Source: Pseudomonas wayambapalatensis (lineage in GTDB: Bacteria; Pseudomonadota; Gammaproteobacteria; Pseudomonadales; Pseudomonadaceae). Taken from it: a DNA stretch of 64,000 nucleotides. This document shows, one piece after another, positions 34,806 through 43,381 of this stretch (within the stretch, counting starts at the first letter, position 1; the number at the start of each line of letters is the position of its first letter). The notes under the pieces were generated by a model. It ran no database searches. It saw only the letters and a program-made list of their open reading frames with translations, and was not told where the DNA came from. The stretch lies in NCBI GenBank assembly GCA_014268975.2, contig CP077096.1, positions 2,393,501 to 2,457,500 on the forward strand. Direction: 5' to 3'. A program made the position numbers and the translations under genes.

Positions 34806-36431
34806 TCACACCTTGAACTGCGCCACCATCCCGTTCAATTCCACCGCCAGGCGCGACAGATCCTGCGCCGCAGCGCTGGTCTGGTTGGCGCCCGCCGAGG
34901 TCTGCATCGCCAGGTCGCGGATGTTCACCAGGTTGCGGTCCACCTCACGTGCCACCTGGGCCTGCTCTTCGGATGCGCTGGCGATCACCAGGTTGCGCTG
35001 GTTGATCGCGGCGATCGCCTCGGCAATCAGTTCCAGGGCCTGGCCCGCCGCCTGGGCAATCTCCAGGGTGCCGCTGGCACGGCCCTGGCTGCTGTGCATC
35101 GAGCCCACGGCGCGCTCGGTGCCGGTCTGGATACCCCCGATCATCTGTTCGATTTCTGCGGTGGACTGCTGGGTCCGGTGCGCCAGTGCCCGCACTTCAT
35201 CGGCGACCACGGCAAAACCACGCCCGGCCTCACCGGCCCGTGCGGCTTCGATGGCGGCGTTGAGCGCCAGCAGGTTGGTCTGCCCGGCGATCGAGCCGAT
35301 CACATCGAGCACGCGGCTGATTTCGTTGGCGCTGTTGGCCAGCTGTTCGATCTCGCTGGAGGTGCCGGTGACGTCCTCGACCAGTTGCTGGATCGAGCTC
35401 AGTGCCTGGTTGACCTGGTCGCGGCCATCGCGGGTGGTCTGGTCGGCGCCCTGGGAGGCGTCGGCGGTGCTGACCGCGTTGTTGGCCACTTCCTCGACGG
35501 CAGCGGTCATCTGGTTGACGGCCGTGGCGGCCTGGTCGATCTCGGCACTTTGCTGGTGCAGGCCGCGGCTGGTGTCTTCGGTGACGGTGTGCAGCTCTTC
35601 GGACGCCGAGGCCAGTTGGTCGGACGAGGCGGCGATCTTGCGGATGGTGTCGCGCAGGCTTTCCTGCATGCGGCTCAAGGCCCGCAGCAGCAGCGCCGGC
35701 TCGTCACGACCGACGATGCGGATTTCCTGTGTCAGGTCGCCGGTGGCCACGCGCTCGGCGACGCTCACGGCTTCGGCCAGCGGTACGACGATGCTGCGAG
35801 TCAGCAGCACGGCGATGGCCACCAGCGCGAGGATGATCACCACCAACGACAGCACGATCAGGGCAAAGGCTTCGTCATAGGCGTCACTGCTGCGCTGCGA
35901 GGCTTTGTCGGCGCCGTCGGAGTTGTACTGGATCAGGGTGCCGAGCGCTTTCATCATCGAGTCGGCGTATTCGGCCAGCGGGCCGTTGACCAGGCGTTTA
36001 GCCTCGACAATGTCGCCATTGGCCGCGGCATCGCGGATCGACTTCTGCAGGCCGTGGTAGCGCTGGGCGAGGGAGACGAAGTTATCGAACAGGGCGCGGT
36101 CGTCCTTTTCGATGATGGTCGATTCGTAGGATTTGATGCCTACCTCGAGCGAAGCATTGATCTCGCCGATGCGGCCGAGAGTTGCCTGGCGGACGGCGGG
36201 GTCTTCCTCGATCACGCTGCGCAGAGTCATGGCGCGGGCGCGACCGAGATTGGTGCTGACCTCGTTCAGATAAATGATCGCCGGAATCCAGGTGACACGG
36301 ATCTCATCGGTGGCGCTGTCCATGCGCCGGGTTTCGTACAGCGATATCAAGCCCATGACCAGTACCAGGACGCCCAGCAGCGTAAATACGCTGGCTGCCC
36401 GGATACCGATCTTCATATTCCTTAACTGCAT
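34806..36431 (-). CDS. Methyl-accepting chemotaxis protein
   Basis: 541 residues: transmembrane span at about 14-32, periplasmic four-helix-bundle ligand domain (about 33-185), second span about 188-210, HAMP, and the cytoplasmic signalling hairpin with the invariant tip [20 protein letters not shown]. The start at 36431 has AAGGAG 7 nt upstream; longer in-frame starts are not supported. Ligand not deducible; a catabolic cluster is adjacent but convergently oriented. Confidence 0.92.
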   Translation of the reverse strand: MQLRNMKIGIRAASVFTLLGVLVLVMGLISLYETRRMDSATDEIRVTWIPAIIYLNEVSTNLGRARAMTLRSVIEEDPAVRQATLGRIGEINASLEVGIKSYESTIIEKDDRALFDNFVSLAQRYHGLQKSIRDAAANGDIVEAKRLVNGPLAEYADSMMKALGTLIQYNSDGADKASQRSSDAYDEAFALIVLSLVVIILALVAIAVLLTRSIVVPLAEAVSVAERVATGDLTQEIRIVGRDEPALLLRALSRMQESLRDTIRKIAASSDQLASASEELHTVTEDTSRGLHQQSAEIDQAATAVNQMTAAVEEVANNAVSTADASQGADQTTRDGRDQVNQALSSIQQLVEDVTGTSSEIEQLANSANEISRVLDVIGSIAGQTNLLALNAAIEAARAGEAGRGFAVVADEVRALAHRTQQSTAEIEQMIGGIQTGTERAVGSMHSSQGRASGTLEIAQAAGQALELIAEAIAAINQRNLVIASASEEQAQVAREVDRNLVNIRDLAMQTSAGANQTSAAAQDLSRLAVELNGMVAQFKV

Positions 36432-36561
36432 GGAGCTACTCCTTGAATGTGGCGTGCAGGCTTCAAGCGCTGGGGCGCGGGGCCGGAACCGGCGAAAGGG
36501 CCAGGCGTCTCGGTGCGCTGCGGGAAAGTACAATATCCTTAAATTTAGTGGGTTTTTTGAC

Positions 36562-36593
36562 GTCAATAATGCCACGGTGCCACTATTATTGAC
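36562..36593. promoter_or_regulatory. Inverted repeat upstream of the chemoreceptor gene
   Basis: GTCAATAAT and ATTATTGAC form a perfect 9-bp dyad around a 14-nt spacer, about 130 bp before the mcp start, in an AT-rich promoter region. Candidate operator; regulator unknown. Confidence 0.4.
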
Positions 36594-36622
36594 CAGTCAT
36601 TCAATGTAACTACAGGTACAAA

Positions 36623-36649
36623 CAGATCCGTCATTTTTTGACGGATCTG
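36623..36649 (-). terminator. Intrinsic-type terminator after the NADH dehydrogenase-like gene
   Basis: CAGATCCGTC-ATTTTTT-GACGGATCTG is a perfect 10-bp stem with a 7-nt loop, 14 bp beyond the stop of the leftward gene, followed on that strand by TTTGT. Likely ends that transcript before the mcp promoter. Confidence 0.7.
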
Positions 36650-36663
36650 TCAGGTTTATTCGC

Positions 36664-37866
36664 TTAAACGATGGCGATCATTGGATCGGCAGCGGCCAGG
36701 GCCTTGCTGCGATCAGCCTCTGGCGGGTAGATCCACACCGAGTTGATCTGGCGCTTGAGCTGCTTGCCTTCGTCACCCTGCAGCTTCAGTTCACGTTCCC
36801 AACCTTCGCTGAACGCCGCGCCCCAGTCGCCCAGGTCGAGGCAGGTGACGTACTTGGGCTGGCGATACACCACCGGCGCCTCGCCGAGCAGGTCGGCCAT
36901 GGCATTGTTGCCCGAGTGACGGCCCATGGGGATGGCATGCTGGCAGGTCATCAGCGCGTGGTTGCCCAGGTCATCGACTGCGGCCCAGGCCACGTCGCCG
37001 GTGGCGTAGATGTACTGCTGACCGATGACCTTGAGGTGCTCGTCGACGCGCAGGCGGCCCTGGGCATCGCGCTCGCCGGCGATCTGCGCGGTCAGCGGGC
37101 TGGCCTTGACGCCTGCGGTCCAGATCACCGTCTTGCTGGCGATGTACTCGCCGTTATCCAGGGTCACGCCACCGGTATCCACCGCGATCACCGAAGCATT
37201 GGTGAGCCATTGCACGCCGGCGTGCTGTGAGGCGGCAACGATGGCTGGGGTGATGCCTGCACCGAGGGCTGCGCCGACCTGTGCGCCGCGATCAATCACG
37301 ATCACGCGGATATTGGCCTGCTCGCCGAGTACTGCGCGCAAGCGGGCAGGCATTTCGGTGGCGGTCTCGATACCGGTGAAACCGCCGCCGCACACCACCA
37401 CGGTGTCGCGGGCCGGGGAGGCCGGCAGGCTGGCGAGGTCGGTCAGGTGCTGCTCCAGCTTGATCGCCGACTCCATCTGGTCGACATCGAAGCTGTGCTG
37501 GTCCAGGCCCGGTAAGGCGGGGCGGGCGACCTGGCTGCCGGCGGCCAGCACCAGGCGGTCATAACCCAGGTGGCGGGTCTGGCCATTGGCGTCGATATAG
37601 GTGACCGAGCGTGCGTCGGCATCGATGGATTGGGCATGGCCCTGGATGAAATTCACCCCTACAGCCTCGAACAGCTCGCCAAGCGGCGCTTTCATCGAGT
37701 GCACATCGGCCTCGTAGAAGCGCGGGCGGATGCGCAGCTCGGCCTGCGGTGCGAGCACGCTGATATGGATGTCGCCACGCTTGGCGAGGTCGAGCAGGCG
37801 GGCGGCACTCAGGGCGCTCCAGACGCCGGCAAAACCGGCACCGATGATCAGGATGTGTGGATTCAT
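36664..37866 (-). CDS. NAD(P)/FAD-dependent oxidoreductase (type II NADH dehydrogenase-like)
   Basis: 400 residues with two Rossmann motifs: G-A-G-F-A-G-V-W-S-A at 8-17 for FAD and V-V-C-G-G-G-F-T-G-I-E-T-A near 160 for NAD(P)H, plus the A-T-G-D-V-A-W near 290 that positions FAD. It resembles NDH-2 quinone reductases but lacks an obvious C-terminal membrane helix. A perfect 9-bp dyad sits upstream and a strong terminator downstream, so it is its own transcript. Confidence 0.87.
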   Translation of the reverse strand: MNPHILIIGAGFAGVWSALSAARLLDLAKRGDIHISVLAPQAELRIRPRFYEADVHSMKAPLGELFEAVGVNFIQGHAQSIDADARSVTYIDANGQTRHLGYDRLVLAAGSQVARPALPGLDQHSFDVDQMESAIKLEQHLTDLASLPASPARDTVVVCGGGFTGIETATEMPARLRAVLGEQANIRVIVIDRGAQVGAALGAGITPAIVAASQHAGVQWLTNASVIAVDTGGVTLDNGEYIASKTVIWTAGVKASPLTAQIAGERDAQGRLRVDEHLKVIGQQYIYATGDVAWAAVDDLGNHALMTCQHAIPMGRHSGNNAMADLLGEAPVVYRQPKYVTCLDLGDWGAAFSEGWERELKLQGDEGKQLKRQINSVWIYPPEADRSKALAAADPMIAIV

Positions 37867-37936
37867 GGACAGGCTCCGCGAGAGGGTCGAAGGGTTTTGG
37901 GTCGAGGTTCGGCGTGCGTTGCTGCGCTTGCCGAGT

Positions 37937-37961
37937 AACTACGACTATATTGGTCGTAGTT
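37937..37961. promoter_or_regulatory. Strong dyad operator upstream of the NADH dehydrogenase-like gene
   Basis: AACTACGAC and GTCGTAGTT are perfect inverted 9-mers around a 7-nt AT-rich spacer, about 70 bp before the start codon. The 25-bp layout is typical of a dimeric repressor site (TetR, MarR or HxlR type). No such regulator is encoded nearby. Confidence 0.65.
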
Positions 37962-38046
37962 TAAAGCGACAAGCTTTTTTTTAACGGGCAGTCGCGGGCG
38001 GCCCTCGCTTTGCAGGTAAAGCAGCGATAAATTAGGGGTTCTGGGC

Positions 38047-38101
38047 GATTGAAAAAAATAGGCGGGCGACCGGTGGTGGCCGACGGCCCCATTTTTCAAT
38101 C
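38047..38101. repeat. Widely spaced inverted repeat near the IS island edge
   Basis: GATTGAAAAA at 38047 pairs with TTTTTCAATC ending at 38101, with a GC-rich 35-nt middle. It could be a terminator-like hairpin or the trace of an element end; it marks the point where base composition drops. Confidence 0.35.
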
Positions 38102-38248
38102 TGACGGTGAATTTAGCCCTTTGAATTACATAGGAATGCCAAAATGACTTAACAGTTGACTGTCAAGTTTCTCTGAGTTTTGTCGAAAATAGTCACTGTA
38201 ACACCCAAATCATGCCAAAGATTTGAGATCTAAAATTAAGAGAATTAA

Positions 38249-38438
38249 TTATTTTTCTGAGGATTTAAGGGACTTGATGTAGTCATGTACATCTTTTTTT
38301 GACAGCAAAGGGGTCGCTGTGGCAGAAGATAACGGGTAGCGCGCGATGAGTTTGCCTGTTTTAATTAGAGCTTCTGCGTACTTGGGTTTTAGAATGAGAT
38401 TGGCTTGTGGGCAAGTGTAATAGTTACTAAAATTTCAT
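38249..38438 (-). pseudogene. 3' end of an unidentified gene cut by the IS3 element
   Basis: On the minus strand an open frame runs from the IS boundary at 38438 to a stop at 38249, about 62 residues: Y-Y-T-C-P-Q-A-N-L-I-L-K-P-K-Y-A-E-A-L near its upstream end, then I-A-R-Y-P-L-S-S and a lysine-rich tail K-S-L-K-S-S-E-K. It has no start codon, lies in low-GC DNA and reads like a real protein C-terminus. I do not recognise the family. The inference is that the insertion removed the 5' part of a foreign gene. Confidence 0.4.
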
Positions 38439-38501
38439 TGAATCGCCCCTGGTTTCGTAGACACCTCCAAGCCTCATAATGAGGTCCAAATAGGAGGTGC
38501 C

Positions 38502-38780
38502 ATGAGTCGTCAGCGTTATCCCGAAGAATTCAAGATCGAAGCGGTCAAGCAAGTGATCGAAAAAGGCAAGCCTGTCGCCGATGTCGCCCAGCGCTTGGGC
38601 ATGTCCGTTCACAGCCTCTACGCCTGGATCAAGCTCTACAGCAAACCCCAAGAGCAGCGTCAGCAAGACGATGACCAGCAAGCCGAACTGCGCAAGCTGC
38701 GCGCCGAACTCAAGCGCGTGACGGAAGAGCGAGACATCTTAAAGAAGGCCGCCGCGTACTTTGCAAAGGAGTGCGGCTGA
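38502..38780 (+). CDS. IS3-family transposase OrfA
   Basis: 92 residues with the helix-turn-helix (R-Y-P-E-E-F-K-I-E-A-V near 5-15; V-A-Q-R-L-G-M-S-V-H-S-L-Y near 28-40) and a leucine-zipper-like C-terminal coil (L-R-K-L-R-A-E-L-K-R-V-T-E-E-R-D-I-L). Its end overlaps orfB by 10 bp in another frame, as needed for the frameshifted OrfAB transposase of IS3 elements. Confidence 0.9.
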   Translation: MSRQRYPEEFKIEAVKQVIEKGKPVADVAQRLGMSVHSLYAWIKLYSKPQEQRQQDDDQQAELRKLRAELKRVTEERDILKKAAAYFAKECG

Positions 38781-39652
38781 AGTACGCCTTCATCAAGAAG
38801 CACTCGACGGATTACCCGGTGCGGCGCCTTTGCCAAACCCTCAAGGTGCATCCCAGCGGCTACTACGCCTGGTTGGCCGAGCCTCAATCTGCCCGAGCAA
38901 AAGAAGATCATCGCCTGCTTGGCTTGATCAAACATGCTTGGCTCGAAAGCGGAGGTGTGTACGGCTACCGAAAAATTCATGATGACCTGCGTGAGCTGGG
39001 AGAGGAATGCGGGCGGAATAGAGTCGGTCGTCTGATGCAGGCAGAGGGGTTGCGTTCGCAAACGGGCTATCGCCGTCGTCCTGGGTTTTATGGCGGAAAA
39101 CCAACTGTGGCCTCGCCCAACCACCTTGCCCGGCAGTTCAAGGTCAGTGAGCCGAATAAGGTCTGGGTGACCGATATCACCTACATCCGTACCTATGAAG
39201 GGTGGCTGTACCTGGCGGTAGTGCTTGATCTGTTCTCTCGCCAAGTCATTGGTTGGTCAATGAAGCCCAGAATGAGCAGCGACCTGGCCATCGACGCCAT
39301 GCTGATGGCCGTGTGGCGACGCAAGCCACAGCAGCAAGTGATGATTCACTCAGACCAAGGCAGTCAGTTCAGTAGCTCAGACTGGCAAAGCTTCCTGAAG
39401 GCCAACAATGTGATCAGCAGCATGAGTCGACGGGGAAACTGTCACGACAATGCTGTAGCCGAGAGCTTTTTCCAGCTTTTGAAGCGGGAACGAATCCGAC
39501 GAAAGATCTACGCAACGCGTGACGAAGCCCGAAGTGATATTTTCGATTACATCGAGATGTTCTATAACCCCAAGCGTCGACACAGCGGTGCTATGCAGCT
39601 GTCTCCAGTAGAGTATGAGAAACGCTATTTTCTGAGCTTGGAGAGTGTCTAG
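38771..39652 (+). CDS. IS3-family transposase OrfB (DDE integrase domain)
   Basis: 293 residues with a complete catalytic triad: D135 in W-V-T-D-I-T-Y, D195 in I-H-S-D-Q-G-S-Q and E231 in A-V-A-E-S-F-F, the D-x35-E spacing of IS3. The GTG at 38771 is only a formal start; in vivo it is probably made as an OrfAB fusion by frameshifting. The last 228 codons' DNA is duplicated exactly downstream. Confidence 0.9.
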   Translation: MRLKYAFIKKHSTDYPVRRLCQTLKVHPSGYYAWLAEPQSARAKEDHRLLGLIKHAWLESGGVYGYRKIHDDLRELGEECGRNRVGRLMQAEGLRSQTGYRRRPGFYGGKPTVASPNHLARQFKVSEPNKVWVTDITYIRTYEGWLYLAVVLDLFSRQVIGWSMKPRMSSDLAIDAMLMAVWRRKPQQQVMIHSDQGSQFSSSDWQSFLKANNVISSMSRRGNCHDNAVAESFFQLLKRERIRRKIYATRDEARSDIFDYIEMFYNPKRRHSGAMQLSPVEYEKRYFLSLESV

Positions 39653-39670
39653 AAGACCAGGGGCGATTCA

Positions 39671-40354
39671 CTGCGTGAGCTGGGAGAGGAATGCGGGCGG
39701 AATAGAGTCGGTCGTCTGATGCAGGCAGAGGGGTTGCGTTCGCAAACGGGCTATCGCCGTCGTCCTGGGTTTTATGGCGGAAAACCAACTGTGGCCTCGC
39801 CCAACCACCTTGCCCGGCAGTTCAAGGTCAGTGAGCCGAATAAGGTCTGGGTGACCGATATCACCTACATCCGTACCTATGAAGGGTGGCTGTACCTGGC
39901 GGTAGTGCTTGATCTGTTCTCTCGCCAAGTCATTGGTTGGTCAATGAAGCCCAGAATGAGCAGCGACCTGGCCATCGACGCCATGCTGATGGCCGTGTGG
40001 CGACGCAAGCCACAGCAGCAAGTGATGATTCACTCAGACCAAGGCAGTCAGTTCAGTAGCTCAGACTGGCAAAGCTTCCTGAAGGCCAACAATGTGATCA
40101 GCAGCATGAGTCGACGGGGAAACTGTCACGACAATGCTGTAGCCGAGAGCTTTTTCCAGCTTTTGAAGCGGGAACGAATCCGACGAAAGATCTACGCAAC
40201 GCGTGACGAAGCCCGAAGTGATATTTTCGATTACATCGAGATGTTCTATAACCCCAAGCGTCGACACAGCGGTGCTATGCAGCTGTCTCCAGTAGAGTAT
40301 GAGAAACGCTATTTTCTGAGCTTGGAGAGTGTCTAGAAGACCAGGGGCGATTCA
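39671..40354 (+). mobile_element. 5'-truncated second copy of the same IS3 element
   Basis: This 684-bp segment repeats 38987-39670 exactly as far as I can compare, including the right terminal repeat. It starts abruptly inside orfB (at C-T-G-C-G-T-G-A) immediately after the right end of the full copy. It still encodes the C-terminal two thirds of OrfB with all three acidic residues (from 39719) but has no promoter or OrfA. Confidence 0.88.
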
Positions 40355-40629
40355 AAGATCAGCTCCAGCCTAGCTTGAACAAGCATGTATGGTTAGAAAG
40401 CGGGTGGGTGTATGGCTATCGCAAGATTCACGATGAACTGAGAGAGCTAGGAAAGATCTGCGAACGAAATCGAGTCGGTCGCTTGATGCAGGCAGAGAGG
40501 CTGCGTTCGCAAACGGGCTATCGCCGTCGTCCAAGGGTTAAAGGCGCAGAGCCAGCAGTAGTATTGCTCAACCACCTTGCCCGGAAGTCCAGGGGCAGTG
40601 AGCCGAACGATTTATCATGCCAAGAGTGA
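40355..40629 (+). pseudogene. Diverged IS3 orfB fragment
   Basis: Starting exactly at the right end of the truncated copy, the sequence resumes at the codons equivalent to OrfB residue 46 but from a clearly different, related element: W-L-E-S-G-W-V-Y-G-Y-R-K-I-H-D-E-L, then E-R-N-R-V-G-R-L-M-Q-A-E-R-L-R-S-Q-T-G-Y. Similarity fades near 40612. An older IS remnant that later insertions landed in. Confidence 0.7.
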
Positions 40630-41012
40630 GAAAGTTTTTGTGGAAGTCATTTGATTTCGCTATAAGGTTTGGCTTGAGTTTTGCGTTCGCCTCTTCTCGA
40701 GTTGCTTCTTGCCAAGCCTTGTTATGACTACAGTCTCCCCAAAAGCTCAAAAAATAAATCACCTAGCTTGATTCAATTTTGCAAATAATTGATAGCATTG
40801 ATCCTGCTCAATTTTACAAGCCGTTACCTGGCGATTGAAAGATTAAGTTCGGCAACTAAAGAGTGTAAGTGGGTCTATGGTGTTTTTTGTTCGGTTGCCT
40901 GCATCAATAATGGTTTATTTTTGCGGACTAATATTTCTACTCCATAAAGTGCGACCATAGGTATGGCATGAAGTCACTATGGTTCATAAAAATATGATCC
41001 GCACTTTCGCAC
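40630..41012. other. AT-rich gene-free stretch
   Basis: About 380 bp of low-GC DNA between the IS remnants and the N-acetyltransferase. A 64-codon open frame on the minus strand (40568-40762) overlaps the IS remnant and looks spurious. Nothing else seen. Confidence 0.5.
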
Positions 41013-41786
41013 TCAGACGTCCACTGGGCAAGCACGCTCATTCACTAATGCCCTGAACTGTGTTTCTGTAAGTGGAATCTTTATTTTCTTTCCGTTACGG
41101 GTAATGGTGTGCCCTGAAAGCGTCATCACCTCATGGCCGGTCGCGGTAAAAATGGCACTCATAGGGTTTTTATTGAAAGGCGATACCTCTTCAAAAGTAA
41201 TAATATGTCTGCTCCTCTCCAGTTCCCCAATGGAGGCGCGCCGGTAATCGATAGCGAAGCGGTATCCAATACTCCACTCTGTTGCCTCTCTTCGCTTATA
41301 GTTCAGGTGATAATACGAGGCCTCTTGCACGATCCGATATTCACTCCCGCCATACTCGACGACCTCACCATCCAGCGGCACCGACAAACGGGGACTATTC
41401 AACCCAAGGCCGATATCCACCACCCACACACGGGCATTCCACTCGACAATATTCAGAACGTGAGTGTCGGAGAAAGCGAACCACTGTTTTTCCGCATTAT
41501 CGTAAATCGTGGCGGTAATCAGGCTGGCTACTAATCCACACTCCTCCATCACCAGGTGCAGCAGTGGGTTGAGTTCGTAGCAGAGGCCACCTTGCCCCTT
41601 GGTCAGAATTTTCTCGATAATGTAGGCTTGGCTCAATTGAATGTCAGGCGCATCGAAAACGCTCAAATTGTCGAAGGGCAACGAAATCAGGCTGCTGGCA
41701 ATCATGCGGTTGATACCGTCATGATGCCAATCCATCGTTTTAGTCCAACCGATACGGCGGAAAAAAGCCGCGCTGATCCTGTTCAT
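41013..41786 (-). CDS. Arylamine N-acetyltransferase
   Basis: 257 residues with the NAT catalytic triad intact: Cys69 in G-Q-G-G-L-C-Y-E-L-N, His109 in S-D-T-H-V-L-N-I-V and Asp124 in W-V-V-D-I-G-L. NATs move acetyl from acetyl-CoA to arylamines, hydrazines or hydroxylamines; some homologues act as amide synthases in natural-product pathways. GC is lower than the flanking chromosome. It follows the luciferase-like gene by 17 bp on the same strand, so the two form a transcription unit in the IS-flanked island. Confidence 0.88.
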   Translation of the reverse strand: MNRISAAFFRRIGWTKTMDWHHDGINRMIASSLISLPFDNLSVFDAPDIQLSQAYIIEKILTKGQGGLCYELNPLLHLVMEECGLVASLITATIYDNAEKQWFAFSDTHVLNIVEWNARVWVVDIGLGLNSPRLSVPLDGEVVEYGGSEYRIVQEASYYHLNYKRREATEWSIGYRFAIDYRRASIGELERSRHIITFEEVSPFNKNPMSAIFTATGHEVMTLSGHTITRNGKKIKIPLTETQFRALVNERACPVDV

Positions 41787-41803
41787 GACTCCACCTCCGT
41801 GAG

Positions 41804-42865
41804 TTACGATTCGCGAGCAATAAATGAGCGTAACACAGGTGCAATCACATTAGCCAGCACCTCGACATTATTCTTTACCAGAGCGAACGGTAAAGCCCCG
41901 GTATCCACGTGAGCCAGGAACTGTTGCTGCCTGTATAGCTGATACTGATACTTCATTTTGGCAAGGATCGTTTCAGGCGAGCCAATCATCATCGCATTAT
42001 CAATCGCCAGCGAGTGGCGAAGGAAATCGATGGATACTGAATCAGAGCGTAATTCTCTCATCATACCGTTGAAATAAGGGTGAAACTCTTCAACCGCCTG
42101 CTCATCGCTCTGCGCGGTATGAAACCAACTGGTCGTGGTGATGGGCATGTCCTCCATCTTATGACCTGCGGCCACGGCCGCTCGTCGGTAAGCGTCGATC
42201 GCCGTTTTAAAGCTCAGGGAACTCCCAGCCAGAGTGGTCATCACCATCGACAAACCTCTGTTCGCTGCGGCAATTGCACTACTGCTGTGGCCACCAACGG
42301 CGTGCCAAATTTTTAGTTTTCCATGCAGTGGCTGCGGGTAGATCCGCGCATTTGTCAGAGGGGCGCGAAACCTTCCCTGCCAGTTGATCGGCTGTTGCTG
42401 TGCACTGGCTTCATTGATCATTGTAAGCAGCTCGAGCTTTTCATCAAACAGTGCTTCATAATCGTTGGGTGAATACCCCAGCAAGCCAAAGCCGCCGATC
42501 CGCGAACCACGACCAGCCACGATCTCCGCGCGCCCATTCGAGATCAGGTCCAGTGTGCTAAAATCCTCATACACCCTTACCGGGTCAAGGGTACTGATTA
42601 CGCTGACCGAACTCATCAAAGTAATGTTTTTTGTCGCTTGTGCCACAGCTCCCAAAATCACGGTATGCGCTGAGCTGACAAATCCCTTTTCGTGACTTTC
42701 ACCCAGTGCATAGATATCAAGACCGGCCGCTTCAGCCTGCATGGCCATGTCGATTAAATGCCTGACCCGTTCCTGTTCCGTGGATTTCTTACCGGTTATC
42801 GGATCTGTCAGATGGGCACCGATAGATGAGATGCCGATTTTGAATGGTGATGTATTGTTATTCAT
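41804..42865 (-). CDS. LLM-class flavin-dependent oxidoreductase
   Basis: 353 residues of the luciferase-like family: G-I-S-S-I-G-A-H at the start, Y-A-L-G-E-S-H-E near 52-59, L-D-L-I-S-N-G-R-A-E-I near 105-115 with V-A-G-R-G-S-R, and W-H-A-V-G-G near 190. It is distant from the monooxygenase at 31370. No flavin reductase is next to it. Same low-GC composition as the N-acetyltransferase downstream. Confidence 0.87.
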   Translation of the reverse strand: MNNNTSPFKIGISSIGAHLTDPITGKKSTEQERVRHLIDMAMQAEAAGLDIYALGESHEKGFVSSAHTVILGAVAQATKNITLMSSVSVISTLDPVRVYEDFSTLDLISNGRAEIVAGRGSRIGGFGLLGYSPNDYEALFDEKLELLTMINEASAQQQPINWQGRFRAPLTNARIYPQPLHGKLKIWHAVGGHSSSAIAAANRGLSMVMTTLAGSSLSFKTAIDAYRRAAVAAGHKMEDMPITTTSWFHTAQSDEQAVEEFHPYFNGMMRELRSDSVSIDFLRHSLAIDNAMMIGSPETILAKMKYQYQLYRQQQFLAHVDTGALPFALVKNNVEVLANVIAPVLRSFIARES

Positions 42866-43377
42866 AATGAACTACTCAACGAATTCTTTCTTGCTGCTCA
42901 ACAGGCAGAGGGGCTGGTTAGCTACCGATCTGCCATTGATTATTTGAGCAGGCCTAATTGCTTCATAAAGGAGCAGCCATCGTAAATAACCACTCATCGT
43001 TCAGTCCCTTTCTCATTCCAGTGGCAAATCGTCGCCATTTCCATTTCAGGGAGTTTACCAGTTGGATAAGTCAATGTGTCATCCTCCAACACCATCGGTT
43101 CTTATTTGAGTGGATGACGGCCTCAACGCTATGATGCCTCCAAGCGCCCCTGGCCTCAATGTGCTGGGTTGCTTTTTGCCGCACCGTGTAAATGAATTCT
43201 GCAGGAAACTGTCTTCCAGCATCAAGCCTCCAAATCATCGTCAGCACCAGGCGATAATGAACTCATTTCATTCAAGCATAGACCCGCCTAATGCCATTTC
43301 TGATCCTTTTTCTCGACTTTGACCCTTGAAAGTATCATTTCTGTCATTTACTAAAGGCCAATTATTCGCAAAAACCT
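42866..43377. other. Gene-free stretch between the LLM gene and the IS5 element
   Basis: About 510 bp. It must hold the promoter for the leftward LLM/NAT pair. Short open frames exist (43110-43322, and a 33-codon minus-strand frame starting at 43095 with no good ribosome site), none convincing. Confidence 0.5.
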
Positions 43378-43381
43378 CTAG

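Larger units (their letters stand above)
38439..39670 (+). mobile_element. Complete IS3-family insertion sequence
   Basis: 1232 bp, beginning TGAATCGCCCCTGG and ending CCAGGGGCGATTCA, an exact 14-bp terminal inverted repeat (imperfectly extended to about 28 bp) with the 5'-TG...CA-3' ends usual in IS3. It carries orfA and orfB in overlapping frames. No target-site duplication is seen: the left flank is TTTCAT, and the right flank is an internal segment of a second copy. Confidence 0.88.

Noticed and set aside
34363..36425. Long plus-strand open frames over the chemoreceptor
   Set aside because: Serine/arginine- or glycine/glutamine-rich shadows of a clearly coding MCP frame.
40568..40762. 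Small minus-strand gene after the IS remnants
   Set aside because: Overlaps the diverged IS fragment, no ribosome site, no recognisable pattern.
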